From positions 23,205 to 87,204 of the forward strand of contig JAEWWT010000018.1 in the NCBI GenBank assembly GCA_023396225.1: a stretch of 64,000 nucleotides of DNA. The letters are read 5' to 3'. This DNA comes from Bacillota bacterium (GTDB lineage Bacteria; Bacillota; Clostridia; Oscillospirales; Ruminococcaceae). The notes beneath the pieces are model-generated. The model was not told the origin of the DNA. It worked only from the letters and a program-made list of their open reading frames with translations, and made no database searches. The translations under genes were made by a program, and so were the position numbers. Below, in pieces: positions 1 to 8,566 of the stretch (positions are counted from its first letter, which is position 1; every line of letters starts with the position of its first letter).

Positions 1-271
1 GAATATTGTTTTTTCCTGTTGAAAAATCTTTACCGGTTGTAATGTTTACATCAAGTCCGCCAAGAGCATCCTCAGCAGTTTTTTCAAAATCTGCTTCATT
101 AATATCCCCATCATAGATATAGGTAATAATTGTACCGCCCTTGAACTGGATATCAAGCTTTGCACCAAAAACAAAAGTTAGAATAATTGATAATGCAATA
201 AGAATAGATGATATTGTGAAATATTTTTTTCTGTTTCCAGTAAAACTAATATTAAATTTTTGATTATGCAT
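1..271 (-). CDS. secF: Protein translocase subunit SecF (N-terminal part)
   Basis: This is the first 90 residues of SecF, cut by the window edge. SecF is the membrane partner of SecD and uses proton motive force to help pull exported proteins through SecYEG. The visible part has a basic cytoplasmic N-terminus, one hydrophobic segment at about residues 18-36, and the family motif LDIQFKGGT directly after it. Its ATG lies 8 bases inside the 3' end of secD, so the two are translationally coupled. The rest of the gene lies outside the window. Identification rests on the motif and on the secD context. Confidence 0.93.
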   Translation of the reverse strand, partial: MHNQKFNISFTGNRKKYFTISSILIALSIILTFVFGAKLDIQFKGGTIITYIYDGDINEADFEKTAEDALGGLDVNITTGKDFSTGKNNI

Positions 272-1676
272 TTTTTCCACCTCCATAAAGCTTAGGATTT
301 CTCAAAAGCTTGAATTTTGAAAGTGAAGCAATCATAAGTCTTGAGCAGAAAACTCCGAAGAACATATTCAGAATAACACCTGTAAGAAGAGTGAAACCGA
401 ATGAGTAAATTGTTCCTGCAGTTGACTGACCAAACATGAAGAATACAAATTTAAGAAGCTTAGAGAATATACTGTCAGGTGAACCGAATGCACCCATCAA
501 AACTATTGCTACAAGAATTGTTGTAACATTACCGTCAAGGATAGCTGTAAAGGCTCTCTTGAATCCTGACTGAATTGATCCATCAAGTGTCTTGCCTTTA
601 TAGAGTTCTTCCTTGATACGCTCAGCAGTAATAATGTTAGCGTCAACACCCATTCCGACAGCAAGGATAATACCTGCAATACCCGGAATCGTAAGTATAG
701 AGCTGTTCATAAATCCAAAGTAGCCTGATACGAAAGCAAGTGTACCTGCAACCTGGCCAGCAATACAGATAATTGCAACAGCTCCTGGAAGTCTGTAAAC
801 GATAATCATAAATATTGCAATGAGAACAAAAGAAATAAGTCCTGCAATAATCATAGCCTGCAAAGCACCTGAACCAAGAGATGGTGAAATTGTTGAGAAG
901 CTTGCAGTTTGAAGCTTGAACGGAAGTGCACCTGAATTGATTTTGTCAGCAAGCTGTTTCGCATATTCACCGTCAAAGTTGTTTCCAGAGATCATTGCTT
1001 CGCCGTTTAAGATTGGTTCATTTACATTAGGATTGGAAATCATTGTATCGTCCATCCAAATTGAAATTACGCCATTAGTCTGTGAAAGCTTTGTTGTTGC
1101 TTCAGCAAATTTGCTCTTTCCTGAATCGGAAAGTTTAAGTGAAACAACCCATTGAGCAGCCTCATTTTCCGGCTGATAATAGCTTGGATATGCTTCCACA
1201 ATATCTGAACCGACAAGAATTACATTTTCAGCAGTAGTACCGGTATAAAGACCATTAGCATCAGTTTCCATTCCTTCACGGAAAGTAAGTTCAGCTGTTT
1301 CACCGAGTTCCTTTACTGCAGCTTCAGGATCGAAGTTTGTTTCTCCTTCTTTCCAAGGGAATCTGACAATAATTCTGTCATTAGAATTATCAATATAGCA
1401 TTCATAATCAGTAATTCCAAGGTTAATCATTCTCTGTACAAGAACTTCCTTGGCAGATCTGAGCTGTGACTCGGTAGCATCAAAATCACCTGACGGAGTA
1501 AAAGTAACGTCAACACCGCCCTTAATATCTATACCGAATCTAATGTTATCTACACCCTTAATATACACTGTTGTCATGTCACCGTAATGATAGGATAAAC
1601 CGAAAATAACAGAAGCGGTGAACAAACAGATCAGTATAAATACGATGAAGAAAACAGGCTTTTTAACCTTCCTCAC
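264..1676 (-). CDS. secD: Protein translocase subunit SecD
   Basis: SecD is a membrane subunit of the Sec accessory complex that supports late steps of protein export. The 470-residue product has one N-terminal membrane segment (about 8-30), the SecD/SecF signature FGIDIKGGVDVTF near residue 47, a large extracytoplasmic P1 region, and five C-terminal membrane segments including the motif GMGVDANIITAERIKEE. The start is GTG, chosen because AGGAGG lies 8 bases upstream. It is short compared with proteobacterial SecD, as is usual in Firmicutes. A consensus promoter lies about 50 bases upstream, and secF follows with an 8-base overlap. Confidence 0.96.
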   Translation of the reverse strand: MRKVKKPVFFIVFILICLFTASVIFGLSYHYGDMTTVYIKGVDNIRFGIDIKGGVDVTFTPSGDFDATESQLRSAKEVLVQRMINLGITDYECYIDNSNDRIIVRFPWKEGETNFDPEAAVKELGETAELTFREGMETDANGLYTGTTAENVILVGSDIVEAYPSYYQPENEAAQWVVSLKLSDSGKSKFAEATTKLSQTNGVISIWMDDTMISNPNVNEPILNGEAMISGNNFDGEYAKQLADKINSGALPFKLQTASFSTISPSLGSGALQAMIIAGLISFVLIAIFMIIVYRLPGAVAIICIAGQVAGTLAFVSGYFGFMNSSILTIPGIAGIILAVGMGVDANIITAERIKEELYKGKTLDGSIQSGFKRAFTAILDGNVTTILVAIVLMGAFGSPDSIFSKLLKFVFFMFGQSTAGTIYSFGFTLLTGVILNMFFGVFCSRLMIASLSKFKLLRNPKLYGGGKNA

Positions 1677-1727
1677 GTTTAAACCTCCTGTTACGGAACA
1701 TAACTATCCCGCATTAATTATCGTTTA

Positions 1728-1756
1728 ATTATATCATTTTTAATTATTTATGTCAA
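1728..1756 (-). promoter_or_regulatory. Promoter of secD-secF
   Basis: On the minus strand, TTGACA (1751-1756) and TATAAT (1728-1733) are separated by exactly 17 bases, a perfect housekeeping sigma promoter. It gives a short leader of about 45 bases before the GTG start of secD. It is divergent from the rlmB promoter. Confidence 0.85.
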
Positions 1757-1823
1757 TACAAATATAACGAATGATTATACTATAATAATTTGTAATAAAA
1801 CAGTATAATATTTTTTTATTGTA

Positions 1824-1852
1824 TTGAAATCAGAGAGATTATAAGGTATAAT
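1824..1852 (+). promoter_or_regulatory. Promoter of rlmB
   Basis: TTGAAA (1824-1829), a 17-base spacer and TATAAT (1847-1852) lie 36 bases upstream of the chosen rlmB start. It is divergent from the secD promoter in a shared AT-rich intergenic region. Confidence 0.7.
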
Positions 1853-1888
1853 ATCTTTATGTATATTTATAAAGAAATGAGGCTTATT

Positions 1889-3019
1889 ATGCCATACAAT
1901 GACAATAAGAATAATTACCACTCAAAGGGCAGTTCAAATGACCGACACGGTAAAAAGGATGACAGATTCGGAAAAACAGATGACCGATACGGTAAAAAGG
2001 ATGGTAGATTCGCTAAGAAAGACGACAGATTCGGAAAAAAGGATGATAGATTCGGTAAGAAAGACGATAGATACGGCAAGAAGGATGACAGATTTGGCAG
2101 AAAAGATGACCGATATGGCAATAAGGACGATAAGTTCGGCAAAAAACCATATGCACCTTATGCAAAGAATGATCGTAATGACCGAAATGACCGCAACAAT
2201 CATGCCGAAAGAACTGAAACAAGAAAACCTTATGGCAGAAGTGATATCTATGAAGAGAATGATTCATTGGATATTATTGAGGAAAAGGGTCTTATTATTG
2301 GAAGAAATCCTGTAATAGAAGCTTTGAAATCAAAGAAGAATATTGATACAATCTTTGTGAACGGCGAAGCAGGGGGAAGCATCGGACTTATCAGCAGAAT
2401 GGCTAAGGAACAGGATATTGTCGTTAAGCAGGTCAATGATACAAAGCTCTCATTTATGTGCGGCGGTGCATCACATCAGGGCGTAATTGCAAGCGGCGCA
2501 TGTGCTGAGTATGTTTCTGTTGAAGATATACTTGCTATTTCAAAAGCAAAGGGAACACAGCCTTTTATTATAGTATGTGATGAAATTGAAGACCCGCATA
2601 ACCTCGGCGCAATTATCAGAACTGCCGAAACTGCCGGTGCGGATGGAATTATTATTCCAAAGAGAAGAAGTGCTTCACTGAATCAGACAGTTTACAAAAC
2701 CTCTGCCGGAGCAGCTAGCTGGCTGCCAGTTGCAAGGGTTGCAAATATATCAGCAGCAATTGATACTTTAAAAGAAAACGGCGTATGGATATACGGGACT
2801 GATGCTTCGGGAGAAGATTATACGAGCACCGATCTTACAGGAAGTGCCGCAATTGTTGTAGGCTCCGAAGGAAATGGAATCGGAAGCCTGATAATGAAGA
2901 AATGCGACTTTTTAATGAAACTGCCTATGATGGGCAAGATATCATCCCTTAACGCTTCTGTTGCGGCGGGAATATTCATGTACGAAACTGTAAGGCAGAG
3001 ACAGCTTAAATCCAGATAA
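1889..3019 (+). CDS. rlmB: 23S rRNA 2'-O-methyltransferase RlmB (TrmH family) with repetitive N-terminus
   Basis: This SpoU/TrmH-family SAM-dependent enzyme is expected to methylate the 2'-OH of a guanosine in 23S rRNA domain V. The C-terminal two thirds show the substrate-binding domain ([16 protein letters not shown]) and the knotted SPOUT motifs: [28 protein letters not shown] and [15 protein letters not shown]. The first ~110 residues are atypical: about ten 7-residue units of the form KKDDRFG or KKDDRYG, then a run of Asp-Arg-Asn. The ATG at 1889 is preferred over an in-frame one at 1859 because ATGAGG lies 6 bases before it. A TTG-started membrane gene follows after 14 bases, so the two are probably co-transcribed. 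Confidence 0.9.
   Translation: MPYNDNKNNYHSKGSSNDRHGKKDDRFGKTDDRYGKKDGRFAKKDDRFGKKDDRFGKKDDRYGKKDDRFGRKDDRYGNKDDKFGKKPYAPYAKNDRNDRNDRNNHAERTETRKPYGRSDIYEENDSLDIIEEKGLIIGRNPVIEALKSKKNIDTIFVNGEAGGSIGLISRMAKEQDIVVKQVNDTKLSFMCGGASHQGVIASGACAEYVSVEDILAISKAKGTQPFIIVCDEIEDPHNLGAIIRTAETAGADGIIIPKRRSASLNQTVYKTSAGAASWLPVARVANISAAIDTLKENGVWIYGTDASGEDYTSTDLTGSAAIVVGSEGNGIGSLIMKKCDFLMKLPMMGKISSLNASVAAGIFMYETVRQRQLKSR
1945..2150 (+). repeat. 21-bp tandem coding repeats in the rlmB N-terminus
   Basis: About ten imperfect 21-base units encode Lys-Lys-Asp-Asp-Arg-Phe/Tyr-Gly. Units differ mainly at the Phe/Tyr codon and by synonymous changes. The reading frame is kept throughout, so this is a translated low-complexity extension and not a CRISPR array. 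Confidence 0.85.
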
Positions 3020-3033
3020 AGGGGAGATATAAG

Positions 3034-5841
3034 TTGGCGGACGGACGCTTTTCGCTTGATGATATTCTGAATGAGTATCCTAAAAAGAATTCTTCAAATT
3101 CAGAAAATGATGTAAAACTTGATAGTATAATTGATAGCTACGGCAGCCAAAAAAGCCATGAAGCAGAGTCCACAAAAGATTCAGGCACTGTAAAATCAAC
3201 TGGTCAGACAGTAAAGGAATTGCTGACTAAACCAATTGAGTTGTCGTTTTCAGAAAAAGATAAGAAACAGCAGGAGCAGTTTGAGAATAAATACAGCAAG
3301 CTTGCTACTGCTGAAATAAGTACCAAAAATATACCTGACGAGGAGCTTCCAAAAAAGAGCGGAACTAGTAAGAATGCACTTTCATTTTCAGAAGGCTTTG
3401 ATGATCTTGCTAAAAATGATGACGGTTACGTGCCCCTTATCAGAAAAGCTCCAGAAAAGACTACTCCTGAAGGATCATATAAAAAAGAGAAAACAGGACT
3501 GTTTTCTGTATTGAACTCAACCCTCTCTTTGTCAGGTAAAAATGAAGATAAATATTCAAGTGCTTTTGACAGCTATTCATCTAAGGATGATATTGATATA
3601 AATTCTATCCTAAATGAATATGCCTTAAAAGAAGTTCGTGAAAAAACCAATCGTCAGCCTGCAAAGCCTGAGTATACTTCACCGCTTAAAGGACTTACCG
3701 ATGTTTTTTCCAAAATAGGAAAAAAGCAGGATGCCGAACAGCAGGAACCTATTAAGAAGCATGAAAAGTGCGAAAGAAATTCCGTTCTTGATGGAAACAC
3801 AGAGCTTCTTGACGGTATGATGAAGATAAAAAAAGACCGTTCTTCAAGAACTTCGCATATTCAGCCGATAGAAAGAAAATCAATTTCAGATATTGATTTG
3901 AAGATTAAAGATAAGATTCTTCCTGATACAACTCAGCTTCCCGTTCCTGATGAGCAGGCTGAAATAGAAAAAATTAATTCACTTGCGGAAAGAAGAAACC
4001 GTAAGGTCAATGATTTTATCTTTGTAGGCGATGAAGAGGACGTTGAAGAAGAAACTAACGGTGAGGAACCAATTGAGCAAAGGGTTATTGATGATTTTGA
4101 AAATTATGAGGATGCCCCATCAATAGCAAATGATATTATTCAGCTTAAAAAGACACTTGTAATAAGATTTTTTGTCCTGCTTGCTTGTTTTGCTGTGACA
4201 ATTTATCTTGCATTGATGAATGATTATAATAAACTTCCTATGATTGATTTTCTAAACAAGCGAACAGAAACCACATCATTCCTTTTTGCAAATTCTGTTA
4301 TAGGGCTTATTGCAGCTTTTGTATCATATACAGTCATATCCTGTGGCTTGTCTAAGCTAATTAGATTTAAAGCAGACGGTGACAGCCTGACAGCGGTTGC
4401 GGCTGTTACAAGCATATTATCTTCAATGATAATGCTTGCAAACACAAATCTTATCAAAGGCAGTATTGTGCATAACTATGTCCCTGTCGCAATAGGAGCG
4501 CTTCTTTTCAATACAATAGGAAAGCTTCTTATCGTTACAAGAACACAGCGCAATTTTAAATATGTTTCAGGTTCAAGTGAGAAATATGCTGTTGTTACTG
4601 TAGATGATGAAGAAAAAGCACAAAGCTTTACCAGAGGTGCGCTTAATGACTTTCCGACACTAGCCGTTATGAAAAAGACAGAGTTTATCAAGGAATTCCT
4701 TAAAACATCTTATGCAGCGGATTCTACTGACGGGTTCTGTAAGATATTCACACCTATAATTATAGGTGTGGCACTTATTATTGCAATAATAGCAAGCCTT
4801 TCGGCTAAAACTGAATATGGTGCATTAGAAATTTACATTGCTATATCAGTATTTGTTGGATGTATTTCTATATGCTCATCATTCGGTATGCTCCTTGTTG
4901 TCAATCTTCCTATGGAAAAGGCATCAAAGAAATATGCTGAGGTAAACGGAAGTATTCTCGGATATGAAAGCATTGAGCATTTCAGTGAAACAAACAGCGT
5001 AATGATTGATGCAGCACAGCTTTTCCCACAGGGAAGCGTGAAGCTTTCTGCTATAAAAGTATTTTCTGATACAAGAATTGATGAGGCAATCGTTGAGGCG
5101 GCAAGCCTTACACACCAGTCCAACAGTATCCTTAAGAATATGTTTTATGATATAATTGCAGGAAAGACAGAAATGCTCAACCCTGTTGAAAGCTATATCT
5201 TTGAAGATTCAATGGGACTTTGCGGTTGGATAAACAATAAGCGTATTCTTCTTGGCAATAGGGAGCTTATGACAAATCACAGTATCGAGGGTATGCCGTC
5301 AGAAGCAAAGGAAAAGGAATATTCCGAAAACGGAAGAATTGCAATTTACCTTTCCATTTCAGGAGAGCTTTCCGCAATGTTTGTTATAGAACTTTGTCCG
5401 ACGATGGAAATCAGACAGTCCTTGAGTGACCTGGAACGCAGTGGTGTTTATGTAATTATAAGATCTGTTGATTCATGTATATCAATAAACAGACTCTCCG
5501 AAATGTACGGAATTTCTCCTGAAATATTCAAGATTCTGCCGTTCAGATTACATGCAGACTTTGAAGAGGTTACTTCATATTGTCCTGAACAGACTGCATC
5601 ACTTGCATGTACAGGAACATTTGCGGCAATGTCCTCTCTTGTTCTCGGTTCAAAAAGGCTGAAAGGAACAATTACAGCAGGTCTTGGTCTGCAGGCTGTA
5701 TCAATTGTCCTTGCATTGCTTATTTTTATTACAATGGTTCTGCTCAAGTCATTCGGGGAACTCAATGTATCAATAGTATTGCTGTATAATTTTATATTCA
5801 CAGTTCTTCTTATGGTATTCCAGTCTTTCAGAAAATTGTAA
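3034..5841 (+). CDS. Large membrane protein resembling a P-type (P1B) ATPase without catalytic motifs
   Basis: No standard product name is recognised. The 935-residue protein starts at TTG (GGGGAG 7 bases upstream). Residues 1-365 are charged, disordered-looking sequence containing repeats of a DDILNEY-like motif. Residues ~370-630 hold six membrane segments, and two more lie at the C-terminus, which is the P1B-ATPase layout. The region after segment six aligns by eye with CopA-like pumps: VMIDAAQLFPQG sits where VVFDKTGTLTEG is expected, KRILLGNRELM matches the nucleotide-domain strand, and NGRIAIYLSISGEL matches GKTVVFVAVDGEL. Asp659 occupies the phosphorylation site, but KTGT, TGDN and GDGxND are gone. 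I infer a non-pumping pseudoenzyme. It lies between rlmB and feoB. Confidence 0.72.
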   Translation: MADGRFSLDDILNEYPKKNSSNSENDVKLDSIIDSYGSQKSHEAESTKDSGTVKSTGQTVKELLTKPIELSFSEKDKKQQEQFENKYSKLATAEISTKNIPDEELPKKSGTSKNALSFSEGFDDLAKNDDGYVPLIRKAPEKTTPEGSYKKEKTGLFSVLNSTLSLSGKNEDKYSSAFDSYSSKDDIDINSILNEYALKEVREKTNRQPAKPEYTSPLKGLTDVFSKIGKKQDAEQQEPIKKHEKCERNSVLDGNTELLDGMMKIKKDRSSRTSHIQPIERKSISDIDLKIKDKILPDTTQLPVPDEQAEIEKINSLAERRNRKVNDFIFVGDEEDVEEETNGEEPIEQRVIDDFENYEDAPSIANDIIQLKKTLVIRFFVLLACFAVTIYLALMNDYNKLPMIDFLNKRTETTSFLFANSVIGLIAAFVSYTVISCGLSKLIRFKADGDSLTAVAAVTSILSSMIMLANTNLIKGSIVHNYVPVAIGALLFNTIGKLLIVTRTQRNFKYVSGSSEKYAVVTVDDEEKAQSFTRGALNDFPTLAVMKKTEFIKEFLKTSYAADSTDGFCKIFTPIIIGVALIIAIIASLSAKTEYGALEIYIAISVFVGCISICSSFGMLLVVNLPMEKASKKYAEVNGSILGYESIEHFSETNSVMIDAAQLFPQGSVKLSAIKVFSDTRIDEAIVEAASLTHQSNSILKNMFYDIIAGKTEMLNPVESYIFEDSMGLCGWINNKRILLGNRELMTNHSIEGMPSEAKEKEYSENGRIAIYLSISGELSAMFVIELCPTMEIRQSLSDLERSGVYVIIRSVDSCISINRLSEMYGISPEIFKILPFRLHADFEEVTSYCPEQTASLACTGTFAAMSSLVLGSKRLKGTITAGLGLQAVSIVLALLIFITMVLLKSFGELNVSIVLLYNFIFTVLLMVFQSFRKL

Positions 5842-5850
5842 ATGAATTGA

Positions 5851-5886
5851 ACTGCTTACAATATTATTTTTGTAAGCAGTTTTTGT
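5851..5886 (+). terminator. Rho-independent terminator after the pseudo-ATPase gene
   Basis: ACTGCTTACA (5851-5860) and TGTAAGCAGT (5871-5880) form a 10-bp stem followed by TTTTTG. It ends the rlmB transcript, so feoB probably has its own promoter. Confidence 0.85.
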
Positions 5887-5987
5887 ATGAATTACATTAT
5901 AATAGTATAATATCAGCTTTTTACTCTTATATATAATAAAGACATGCTTTTTAATGTCAGAAAGAAATATAAAGGATGATTGACTCT

Positions 5988-8000
5988 ATGATTTTTGCAC
6001 TTTCCGGAAACCAGAATTGTGGAAAAACCACTCTGTTTAATAAGATTACCGGCTCTAATCAGTACATAAGTAATTTTCCTGGTAGTACAACTGAGGTTAT
6101 AACAGGGGAAATAACAGGTCAGGAAGATTGCAAAGTCGTTGACCTTCCCGGAATATATTCGCTGACTCCCTATACAGCTGAGGAGCGGTCAGCTTCAGAA
6201 TTTATTATTAATAGCAAACCTGATGTAATCATAAATGTTATTGATGCGGCAAATGTTGAACGTAGTCTTTATCTGACATTACAGCTTATGAACCTTGAAA
6301 TACCTGTTGTAATTGCACTGAATATGATGGATGAACTCCGCAAGAGCAATTCTTCCGTGAACGTGAAAATCCTTTCAGAAAGACTTAATGTTCCGATAAT
6401 ACCTATAAGTGCAGAAAAAAAAGAGGGGATTGACCTCCTCATTGAAACAGCAAAAAAAGCATGTGAAAATAAAACTTTGCCGCAAATACCTGCCATTGAA
6501 TCGGATATATATCAGAAATACATTAAAAAACTAACTGAGATAATCAGTAAAAATGTTAAGGAAAAGTCATTTCCTTGTATGTATGCTGCAGAAGCTGTTG
6601 TTCTGGGATATACTGATTTTGTTAAGAAGCTTGAGCTTGATGAAACACAGCAGGAGAATATTGAAGCTACCCTTGTGAATATGGAAAAGGAAATGGGCAT
6701 GGATAGAATGTCTGCTGTGTCATATAGCCGATATGCTGTTATAGACAAAATCTGTGAAGGCACTAACGTATTCAAAAGACGAAAAAACAATTACAGACAT
6801 AGCTTGAAAATAGATAAAATCCTAACCAACAAATATCTTGCAATTCCTATTTTTCTGCTTATAATGTTCGGAATATTCTGGCTAACGTTTGGTGTAATCG
6901 GTGCTTTTCTAAGCGGCCTTTTAAGTTCTGGAATTGACTTCCTTATAAATTCTGCTGATAACCTTTTTACGCAGATTCACCTTAACCCTGTTATAAGAGA
7001 TTTGCTTGTTGAGGGAGTATTTGCAGGAGTAGGCTCTGTCCTAAGCTTTATTCCGACGATAGTAACACTTTTTTTCTTTCTTGCCCTCCTTGAACAGAGC
7101 GGATATATGGCAAGAACAGCTTTCATAATGGATAAGCTTCTAAGGAAAATCGGCTTGTCAGGACGTGCATTTATTCCGCTTATAATCGGATTCGGCTGTT
7201 CTGTTCCTGCAATTATGGCAGCAAAAACTCTCCCAAGCGAGAGGGAGAGAAACAAAACAATTATGTTGATTCCTTTTATGAACTGCAGTGCAAAGCTTCC
7301 GATATATGCAGTGTTCATTCAGGCTTTCTTCAAGGATCATAAAGCATTAATAATGATGGCATTCTATACAGCATGTATATTGATAGGTATATTATGCGTG
7401 TCAATTGCAAGTAAGAAAACAGATGAAGATCTAGATATGTTCATTATGGAGTTGCCAAAGTATCGTATTCCGTCCCCTGAAAATGTTCTGTCACTTATGT
7501 GGGACAAGGCAAAGGACTTTCTGAAAAAGGCGTTTACAGTAATTTTTCTTGCTTCAGTAATCATCTGGTTCCTGCAAAGCTTTGATTTATCACTTCATAT
7601 AGTTGAGGACAGCTCCCAGAGTATACTAGCAATGATAGGAAGATTTGCAGCTCCTATTTTCAAGCCACTTGGTTTCGGCGACTGGAGAGCAGCCACTGCA
7701 CTTATTGCAGGTATCAGCGGAAAGGAAGCAACTGTTTCAACACTTGCTGTCCTAACAGGTTCGGCTTCATCAGGGCTGACGGAGTCCCTTACATCAATGT
7801 TTTCACCTGTATCAGCAGTAAGCTTTCTTATATTCACATTGCTTTATACTCCTTGTGTTGCCGCAGTAGTAGCAGTAAGAAAGGAAACAGGAAGTGCAAT
7901 GATGTCATTCAGGCTTGTTGTATATCAGTGCGCTGTTGCGTGGATGTGTTCATTTGTATTTTATAATATAGGTTTGCTTATTACAAAAATAACGGCATAA
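5988..8000 (+). CDS. feoB: Ferrous iron transport protein FeoB
   Basis: FeoB is an inner-membrane Fe(II) importer with a cytosolic GTPase domain. The N-terminus carries G1 (GNQNCGKTT), a threonine-bearing switch (SNFPGSTTE), G3 (DLPG) and an NMMDE G4-like motif (NxxD). The membrane part has the two Gate motifs GFGCSVPAIMAAKTL and MNCSAKLPIY, each with the conserved Cys. Length (671 residues) fits Gram-positive FeoB. I prefer the second ATG (5988), because the G1 strand normally begins within a few residues of the start; AAAGGA lies 12 bases before it. No feoA is seen on either side. Iron control is likely from the family, but I could not define a Fur box. Confidence 0.95.
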   Translation: MIFALSGNQNCGKTTLFNKITGSNQYISNFPGSTTEVITGEITGQEDCKVVDLPGIYSLTPYTAEERSASEFIINSKPDVIINVIDAANVERSLYLTLQLMNLEIPVVIALNMMDELRKSNSSVNVKILSERLNVPIIPISAEKKEGIDLLIETAKKACENKTLPQIPAIESDIYQKYIKKLTEIISKNVKEKSFPCMYAAEAVVLGYTDFVKKLELDETQQENIEATLVNMEKEMGMDRMSAVSYSRYAVIDKICEGTNVFKRRKNNYRHSLKIDKILTNKYLAIPIFLLIMFGIFWLTFGVIGAFLSGLLSSGIDFLINSADNLFTQIHLNPVIRDLLVEGVFAGVGSVLSFIPTIVTLFFFLALLEQSGYMARTAFIMDKLLRKIGLSGRAFIPLIIGFGCSVPAIMAAKTLPSERERNKTIMLIPFMNCSAKLPIYAVFIQAFFKDHKALIMMAFYTACILIGILCVSIASKKTDEDLDMFIMELPKYRIPSPENVLSLMWDKAKDFLKKAFTVIFLASVIIWFLQSFDLSLHIVEDSSQSILAMIGRFAAPIFKPLGFGDWRAATALIAGISGKEATVSTLAVLTGSASSGLTESLTSMFSPVSAVSFLIFTLLYTPCVAAVVAVRKETGSAMMSFRLVVYQCAVAWMCSFVFYNIGLLITKITA

Positions 8001-8002
8001 AT

Positions 8003-8275
8003 TTAAGCACAGAAGTAGTAAAAGGCATAAGCAAGTACAGTAAGAAACATTACAAGTTCAACTGCGAAGATAATCTTTCTGATTACTCCGTTTCTGAGCT
8101 TGTTTTTTACGGGTACCCTTGAGGTAATATCCATAAGGTAAGCTTTGGCTTCAAGATCAAGCTGATTTTGCGGAAAACTCATCTTTTCTGGACGTATATA
8201 TAATACAGCTTTTTCAAAATAATCATTCTCCATACTCGTGATTTCGACAATTCTCCTGTTTACTCCTTTTATCAT
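8003..8275 (-). CDS. Hypothetical protein with C-terminal membrane anchor
   Basis: This 90-residue protein is not recognised. Residues 1-65 are polar and mixed-charge, and residues ~66-88 form a single hydrophobic segment (IIFAVELVMFLTVLAYAFYY), giving a tail-anchored topology. The ATG is preceded by AAGGGTGG at about 11 bases, supporting translation. The gene converges on feoB with only two bases between the stop codons and starts 37 bases after the minus-strand terminator that closes the upstream operon. No clear promoter is visible in that gap, so it may depend on read-through. Confidence 0.6.
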   Translation of the reverse strand: MIKGVNRRIVEITSMENDYFEKAVLYIRPEKMSFPQNQLDLEAKAYLMDITSRVPVKNKLRNGVIRKIIFAVELVMFLTVLAYAFYYFCA

Positions 8276-8312
8276 AACAAAATTCCACCCTTTTCAACAA
8301 TATTTCAACACA

Positions 8313-8352
8313 TAAAAAAAGCCCATAATGTAAAGATATTATAGGCTTTTGG
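8313..8352 (-). terminator. Terminator of the ogg-DUF6062 operon
   Basis: Arms at 8338-8350 and 8317-8329 pair (AAAAGCC..ATAAT) around a short loop, and the minus strand continues with seven T. It lies more than 200 bases past the DUF6062 stop codon. Confidence 0.75.
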
Positions 8353-8393
8353 TGTATATTATATACTACAAGTATTAGAAATTAAGTTAAAAG

Positions 8394-8465
8394 CGTTGAA
8401 AACAATGTGGAAAACTTTGAATAGCAAGGAAAAAGTGTTGAAAACTCTGTGGAAAGTGTGAAAAA
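8394..8465. other. Cluster of DnaA-box-like 9-mers
   Basis: Within 72 bases there are five related 9-mers, read here on the plus strand: CGTTGAAAA (8394), TGTGGAAAA (8406), TGTTGAAAA (8436), TGTGGAAAG (8448) and TGTGAAAAA (8457). Two of them (8406 and 8457) match the relaxed DnaA box TTWTNCACA on the minus strand; the others differ at one or two positions. There is no dnaA or dnaN here, so this is not the replication origin. It lies in the 3' untranslated stretch between the DUF6062 gene and its terminator. Confidence 0.45.
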
Positions 8466-8566
8466 CTTCGTATCTGCGTTACCTGCTTTATCTCGTGATA
8501 AGTTGAAAACTTCTTTACATAAAGTTGACCAGCCTTTACTTATAAGAAATACAGAAAAGTGTGTTT

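Noticed and set aside
1945..2150. Tandem repeats as a CRISPR array
   Set aside because: Units are 21 bases, without spacers, and are in frame with rlmB.
1934..2267. Three minus-strand frames and one plus-strand frame over the rlmB repeats
   Set aside because: Repetitive coding DNA keeps several frames open. Only the RlmB frame leads into a conserved domain.
8394..8465. Chromosomal replication origin
   Set aside because: There is no dnaA, dnaN or AT-rich unwinding element beside the box-like cluster; it lies in a 3' untranslated stretch.
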